The notes under the pieces were generated by a model that was given only the letters and a program-made list of their open reading frames with translations, did not search any database and was not told the DNA's origin. Positions 58,812 to 64,000 of a stretch of 64,000 bases of DNA are shown here, in pieces. The DNA is from Sanguinoderma infundibulare (taxonomy: Eukaryota; Basidiomycota; Agaricomycetes; Polyporales; Polyporaceae). How positions within the stretch are numbered: the stretch's first letter is position 1; each line of letters begins with the position of its first letter. The position numbers and the translations under genes are program-made. Where the stretch lies: the NCBI GenBank assembly GCA_032821775.1, contig JAVLRN010000009.1:620001-684000 (forward strand), read 5' to 3'.

Positions 58812-59976
58812 ATGGAATCCAAGCTGTGCGTCCTCGCCCGTCCTCCCTGTCCCCTTGCTCACCCCCCAGTCCAGCAAAGCACTCAAGGTCGTCGACCTCA
58901 AGGACATTCTCTCCAAGGCCAACGTTTCCCTCACCGGCAAGGCGAACAAGCCAGACCTCATTGCCAAAATCCTCGCCTCGCCCGAAGCAATCGACGTCTA
59001 CAACAACAACTACGGGCCCGCCCCCGCCCCCGCCAAACCCGCCGAGAGCGCGTCTGCCGCGTCTACCAGCTCACCGGCCAAGTCGGCAGCCGTGAGTCCT
59101 CTCGCTTTCTTCGTTTTCTCTTGCTCATGTACGCGTCGCGTCGCGTCTCAGCCACAGCCACCCAAAGCGTATGTTCGCAGTTTATATTCATCTTCGCGTG
59201 TTTCTGAGCCCTTTATCTAGCCCTACCCCTGCATCGCCTTCACAACCAGCCAAAGCTTCTGGCCCCGTATCCTCCAAGCCAGCGTCACAGGCTGCACCCA
59301 AAGCAGTGTGTTCTCCTCCCATTTGTCTCTCCCTTATGCCGTAATGACGTGCCATGCCTAGGCTGACGTCCCGGCAACGGCTTCGGAGGCTTCGTCAACA
59401 CCTGCTCCGGCGACAGCGACAGACGTGGAGGCGGAGAAGCGCAAGGCACGCGCAGCACGTTTCAATATTCCCCTCGTCGAAGCGAAGCCAGCCCCGGCCC
59501 AGAAGAATGGAAGGGCCGCGGTAAATGGCAAGGCCACCAAAAACGCGGTCAATGAGGTGCGTAGACATCGTACCCCAGATCCTCATTAAACTCAATCTCG
59601 TGCGCGGCATATATTAGGACGCCGAGAAGCTCGCTGCTCGTACTGCACGTTTCGGTCCGGCCCCAGAAGCGGACAAGAGCAACAGCAGGAAGCGTGCTGC
59701 TCCGCCCCCGGATCCTGTCGACGAAGACGAGCTCGCTCGGCGAAAGAAGCGCGCGGCGCGGTTTAACATACCCTTGGTGGTGCGTGTTACGTTGCATACT
59801 ACGCATACAGCCCACGAATCCTTTGACTTTAGGGTGCTTGAATGTTGTACGCTCCGAGATTGCTATTTGGTATATCTCCGCTCCGGCACTTCTGTCTACG
59901 CTATCGTTCACCCTTGCCTTGTAATGTATTATCTGTTGTTTGTCTGCAGGAATATGGTGATCGACATAGACAATAA
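58812..59976 (+). CDS. SAP-domain RNA/DNA-binding protein, Tho1/SARNP-like
   Basis: Nuclear protein linked to mRNP assembly and mRNA export in yeast (Tho1) and animals (SARNP/CIP29). Exon 1 MESKL joins over an intron to KALKVVDLKDILSKANV, then GKANKPDLIAKILASPEAI, a SAP domain. Ala/Pro-rich linkers in small exons follow. Two RKARAARFNIPLVEAK-type motifs (59440-59500 and 59730-59780) and an intermediate RTARFGPAPEA are the conserved repeats of the Tho1/MOS11 C-terminal region, which binds RNA. The last exon reads EYGDRHRQ-stop at 59976. About 200 residues, as expected. It is divergent from HAP2. Confidence 0.85.
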
Positions 59977-62295
59977 CATTGACCTTGGTCAATCGGACTA
60001 GGACTTGAATCCTTACTCAAGGTCGTGCACGATTCCGTGTTTAGGTATTTGCCTATATTCATGTTTCGCCGGAAAGTCGCTGGCGCGTTGTCGGATTGCG
60101 CGGCACTTCATGTTCTACACTTCTAGTCACCCACTGTGCATGGGTTGCCGTTACCGTGGTGGACTGGCGATTGCACCAATTTTATCTGAATTCCTAAGGT
60201 ACGGCGAGCAATTCATGTACCTTCGATGTATACCTCTGCATACTGACCTCTGCCCACAGTTTGTCACACTTTCGATTGACCTGTGCTCGCTCCCTGGCAT
60301 CGATGAGCTCACCATCCGTGCCATAATTGGCCCTGAAGCTTCAAACAGCCCTGGAAAGCACCCAGTCGGAGTCCAGTTCGTGAACGCAACTACTGCAACA
60401 GTAGCCGATGAAACGCATACAAAGCTAGACAATACTTTGAATCCGTGGTCTTGTTTAGCGCTCAACCCATACGTCCGTCGTCGTCAACTGCTGGACACGT
60501 ACTCCCGCTCGTACGTCCCCAACTTTGACACACAGTGCAACTCAACTAACATTGCGATAGGCGCACTCCGTGATCTGTGCTAGAGGCCTTCAAAACGGAT
60601 CAACGACGTCGCGGTACTGCCTTTGTCGGATGTCACGATAATGTCTCAGCCGGCTTTGTTCCACTTTCGCAGAACGGCGGCAACAAGCTCGACACTAGCA
60701 CTTGTTTCACAACGGTTGGCCCTCAGAGCGTCCCTTTCATATTCTGCCAAGGTGCGTCAGTGAAAAATGGTTCCTTAGTGGTTCCTTATTGATTTTTCCT
60801 TGCTGACGGTTTGGGAAGCCGTACTTCGAGCCCAGTGCCTCTCTCGAACATTGTTCCGCTCGCTCACCGGCGCTACCTTTACACCCATCACGTTCCTTAT
60901 CGGATCCGGTCCTCTGCAAACGGTTGACTTGAGACTGCTCTTCAAGACACGCGCGTGCAATCCTACCTCTCCGAGCTCACAAATGCGCTCCGTACCCACC
61001 TTCGCACTGTCGTCCATGCGCTCGCCGGCCTCATCCTCACCCACCGCACCACGTCGGGGTGCACCCCGCCGTCCAGGAGTTCAGGCGGACATTCAACGAT
61101 CTCCGACGCACACGACGCTTCGCCGCGAGCACGCTCTGGTCCTTGGACGAGTTCAGGGAGATACTGAACGTGAACGAGGAGCTGATCGACGGCGTGGTCG
61201 AGCTCGAGGCTCAGGTCGAGGACCTCCAAGGCAAGGTCGGGTACCTCGAAGACACGGTCGAGGACCTTTGGACCCAGGCGAGGGACTCTCAGGTATATCC
61301 TGCGGCCCTCGAGGACACGATCGAGGGCTTCCAGACGAGCATTGCGAGGCGCACGCGGAGAGGCGAGATTTGGAGGTCGGGGTCGACGACATTACGCAGG
61401 CACGGGACTTGCTGTTAACAGAGAACGATCTGCCTGGGCCCGGAGACTAGCTCCGAGTGTGTTTATCTGATCCATATGATGGTTGACGTCGTCAATGGCG
61501 AGCAACCCGGGATGGGAAAACCCCGGCGTCAAGCCTCCACGCTTCCAATGGGCCGCAAGCTGTTGCTTCAACTTGCTCGCCGTCTGCGGCTGCAGGGGCG
61601 AAAGACGACGAGTCAAGGTACATAGATGCGCATTTACACTTGTTCGTATGGTGCTAACATTTTTGTCCTCGAGCACAAGTTGTTTTTGATTGTCCGATGG
61701 CGTCCGGGGTTTCTGAGGCTTCCTCATCTCCAACCGTGGGCACCCAGCGATCCGCTCAAGGGCGCAGTCGCCTCCAGACACCAAATCGCCAACACATTGG
61801 ACACCGTTGCCGCAGCCCAGACGGCGGCCGGGGTGCATCATGTAAACGGGGGGTATGATTTGTCCCGTGAGGTGCAGTCGAGGGGCATACGATAAAGGCA
61901 CGGATGGAAGGGTTCCCGGTCAAGATGGCGAAGTTTGGTAAGCGCGCGCATGCGGGACTATTCGAAGATGTATTGGCATGCTGTCCAGATATAGTGGTTG
62001 GAAGCGATGAGGCGGTGAGCGCATCTATCCGAGTCATGAAGTGAAGACACCAGGATTGATTTCAAGAACACAGTACATAGCGACAATCAATGTGCAATAT
62101 TAATTTTATGAGAGTTCTCCTAGCACTTGCGATGCGCCTCTTCATTTTAGACTTCAACTTGACGCCACCTTGTTAGACGGCATCTCCTGTCGAGTGATTG
62201 AGTTCTATCTGTCAGGTAACACTCTTTCTTGCACAGAGGCCTCCACGTATATAGCTGTCATCCCCTCGACAACAAGCTGTCTCACGGCACCCAGT
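59977..62295. other. Weak coding signals, no firm gene
   Basis: Plus-strand frames at 60200-60590 (contains SIDLCSLPGIDELTIRAIIG) and 60955-61440 look partly coding but need frame changes I cannot justify. The latter includes an acidic heptad-like coiled coil, VVELEAQVEDLQGKVGYLED (61197-61256). A minus-strand frame at 61392-61901 overlaps it. I recognise no family. The region may hold a degraded gene or an unidentified multi-exon one. Confidence 0.3.
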
Positions 62296-64000
62296 ATGGC
62301 GTCCTCCGCGCTCGTGGGGACAGCTGAATCGTCCTCCACCCTCGTTTTGTCTTTCATATCCATTGGAACCTGGTGTGCACTCTTGTGAGTCGCACCTCCC
62401 CTGACCTCGGTGCATGAGGAAACTAACCACATGGCTAGACTGACTGGTCAATCTGCTCAAGAGGCGTACACCTACTTCCGTCGCTATCCAAAGGATGGAC
62501 ACGACATGAAGGCTATCGTACGTCACAAGCTATTGTGATAACCTCCGGCCGGCTGATCTACATTTCATCCAGATAATTTCCTTGTTGTGGGCACACCTTG
62601 GCCATGTTGATCCGACTTGTTTTAACGCTTCGACTTCAGCATCGTCAACGGGCTGCATACCGGCTATGTAATGCATGTAAAGTATGACGACTTCTACCCG
62701 CGCTGGCGATGAGTTAAATCGAGTTTGGGGTCCACTTGCAGCTACGTCAGCATGGTCCAACACAGATCAAGTGCCGACATGATGATCGTTGTCTTGAAAC
62801 TTTGGTACGTCAGGTTCTTTCATCATGCGGACAGTGCCGCTCAAGCGCAGCTCAAGGCAGTTTTGGGTCCGTATCTACCGTGATATTCTTTTGACAGATC
62901 TGACCTTGCTGTCCTTAGCTTGTCGGAGTAACAGCTGTAAGTATCCATTCGTCCGTATCGCCTTCTTGGCTGACAGATAATGCTCAGTGCTTGACTGTGT
63001 TGATATCGCACTTGTGAGTGGAGTAATACCGATACACGGGTACCACTCAAAAGTGCATCAGTTTCTATGCCAGGCGTGTGTACAAACGTGAGTCATCTAG
63101 CTGGATTATGAACGCCGTGCATGAGTAGCCCGTGTCGTCCCTGTGCAGTCAACTATCGCCGGCACCGCCCAGTGTTCTTCGTGCTTGTCGTGGTGAGTTG
63201 CTGTTTTGTGGTTAAAACCCAGTCAGTGCTGCTGGCTGACCTATGCAAGGGAACCATGCTTTTGGCCGGATTGGGTGAGGATATTATTTGGGGATATCTG
63301 AACTACTGAACGTTGACTCCGCGTGCAGGCCTCGTGATAGGTGACTCGATTAAATACTTTCATCCTGCACCCAGAGCTGATAATTGACCTCAGCTGGATC
63401 TGTCTTCGCGTATGTCGCTTTACATGCGCACTTGAGACATTGCTCACAATATCGTCCCAGGTTCGTGCCCGGGATGGGAGTGATTACTAACCTTGTGGTC
63501 CGTCTTGGTGTTGTCTCACTACAAACACTACATGCCCTGACGAGATTCACCTGATTTAGGTCAATCTAATTTGCATCTTGGGTGTTTCATTCGTTTTGAA
63601 TGTCTTCCTGACATTCCAACTCGTTTTGTACTTGCGGAAGAGCCGCACTGGCTTCAAATGGTCGGTATTCTGGACGGCTATGCCAATGCAAACGCTTCAG
63701 CTACTGATGCGAGCCACCATCAGCATGGACAGCATTCTCAACAAACTAGTCTCGTTCGCCGTAAACACCGGTGCGTCGTAACGGGCTACTCGTGTGCAGG
63801 AGGACTCAATGTAAATATTCAATACTGTCTAGGGCTTCTGACTGGGTATGCGTCTCTCCTTCGGAAATTAATTGGAGGTACTAATCCCATCAAGCCTGCT
63901 GACGCTAGTCTCGATCATCCTCGTAAGTTGGAGTGTCAGCCTTTTTTTAATTCAGCAAGGACTAAGTAATATTGTATTCTCAGCTGATCTGGCCCATGAG
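62296..64000 (+). CDS. DUF6534-like multi-pass membrane protein, 3' end outside the window
   Basis: Basidiomycete-expanded family of seven-helix membrane proteins of unknown function. Exon 1 starts MASSALVGTAESSSTLVLSF and ends WCALL. After an intron, LTGQSAQEAYTYFRRYPKDG carries the family's typical YxYFxRYPKD motif between helices. Later exons are small and hydrophobic; near 63590-63780 a frame reads VLYLRKSRTGFK and, after an intron, SILNKLVSFAVNTG, matching the conserved loop LxxxRTGFxxTDxxLxxLxxYxINTG of the family. I could not resolve the middle exons (62570-63560), so the gene may be partly degraded. It continues past 64000. Confidence 0.5.

Overview
The window is nuclear DNA from a filamentous basidiomycete, most likely an Agaricomycete. 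The evidence is short (about 50-70 nt) GT-AG introns in nearly every gene, high GC at third codon positions, a DUF6534-like seven-helix membrane gene, a large unusual G-alpha subunit, a nuclear tRNA-Leu with an intron, and no operons. I cannot name the species. All exon models below were built by eye from reading frame, splice consensus and family knowledge.

Layout, left to right. 585-2531 (-) is UDP-glucose pyrophosphorylase. A 2.7 kb stretch without a firm gene follows. 5194-5746 (+) is a small OB-fold protein resembling the telomere CST subunit TEN1, convergent with 5912-8579 (-), a Cdc1/Ted1-type ER metallophosphoesterase (copy 1). 8894-14086 (+) is a Rad5/HLTF-type fork-remodelling ATPase with a PARP-type zinc finger and a HIRAN domain at its N-terminus. 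14712-16494 (-) is an F-box protein (copy 1). 17175-18597 (-) is a BioF-like PLP enzyme and 19494-22641 (-) a Zn2Cys6 regulator. 22935-24681 (-) is a BSD-domain protein, divergent from 25360-26792 (+), the arginine-specific carbamoyl-phosphate synthase small chain. That gene is preceded by a spliced upstream ORF (25200-25337) that matches the fungal arginine attenuator peptide. 27185-27292 is tRNA-Leu(CAA).

27.3-30.7 kb is gene-poor and repeat-bearing. 30740-32517 (+) is F-box copy 2 and 33444-35732 (+) Cdc1/Ted1 copy 2, which has lost several predicted metal ligands. 37227-40239 (+) is an Elg1/ATAD5-like PCNA unloader. 40737-46613 (-) is a long, charged protein with a beta-grasp-like start and a zinc-knuckle-like motif. 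47779-49707 (-) is a divergent G-alpha subunit. 51253-53205 is a near-perfect palindrome (two 789-790 bp arms, 374 bp spacer), each arm carrying the same small gene. 54260-54907 (+) is ribosomal protein S18, 55304-56368 (+) a disordered protein, 56854-58606 (-) the CCAAT-binding factor subunit HAP2/NF-YA, divergent from 58812-59976 (+), a SAP-domain Tho1/SARNP-like protein. The last 4 kb holds weakly supported coding signal and a DUF6534-like membrane gene that runs off the window.

Most genes are unrelated housekeeping functions. Three touch replication or telomeres (Rad5/HLTF-like, Elg1-like, TEN1-like), but nothing in the sequence shows that they are co-regulated. The most notable items are the spliced attenuator peptide whose key Asp codon is split by the intron, the fresh palindrome, the probable pseudo-phosphoesterase, the PARP-finger/HIRAN/SNF2/RING fusion, and the paired F-box and Cdc1 duplicates.
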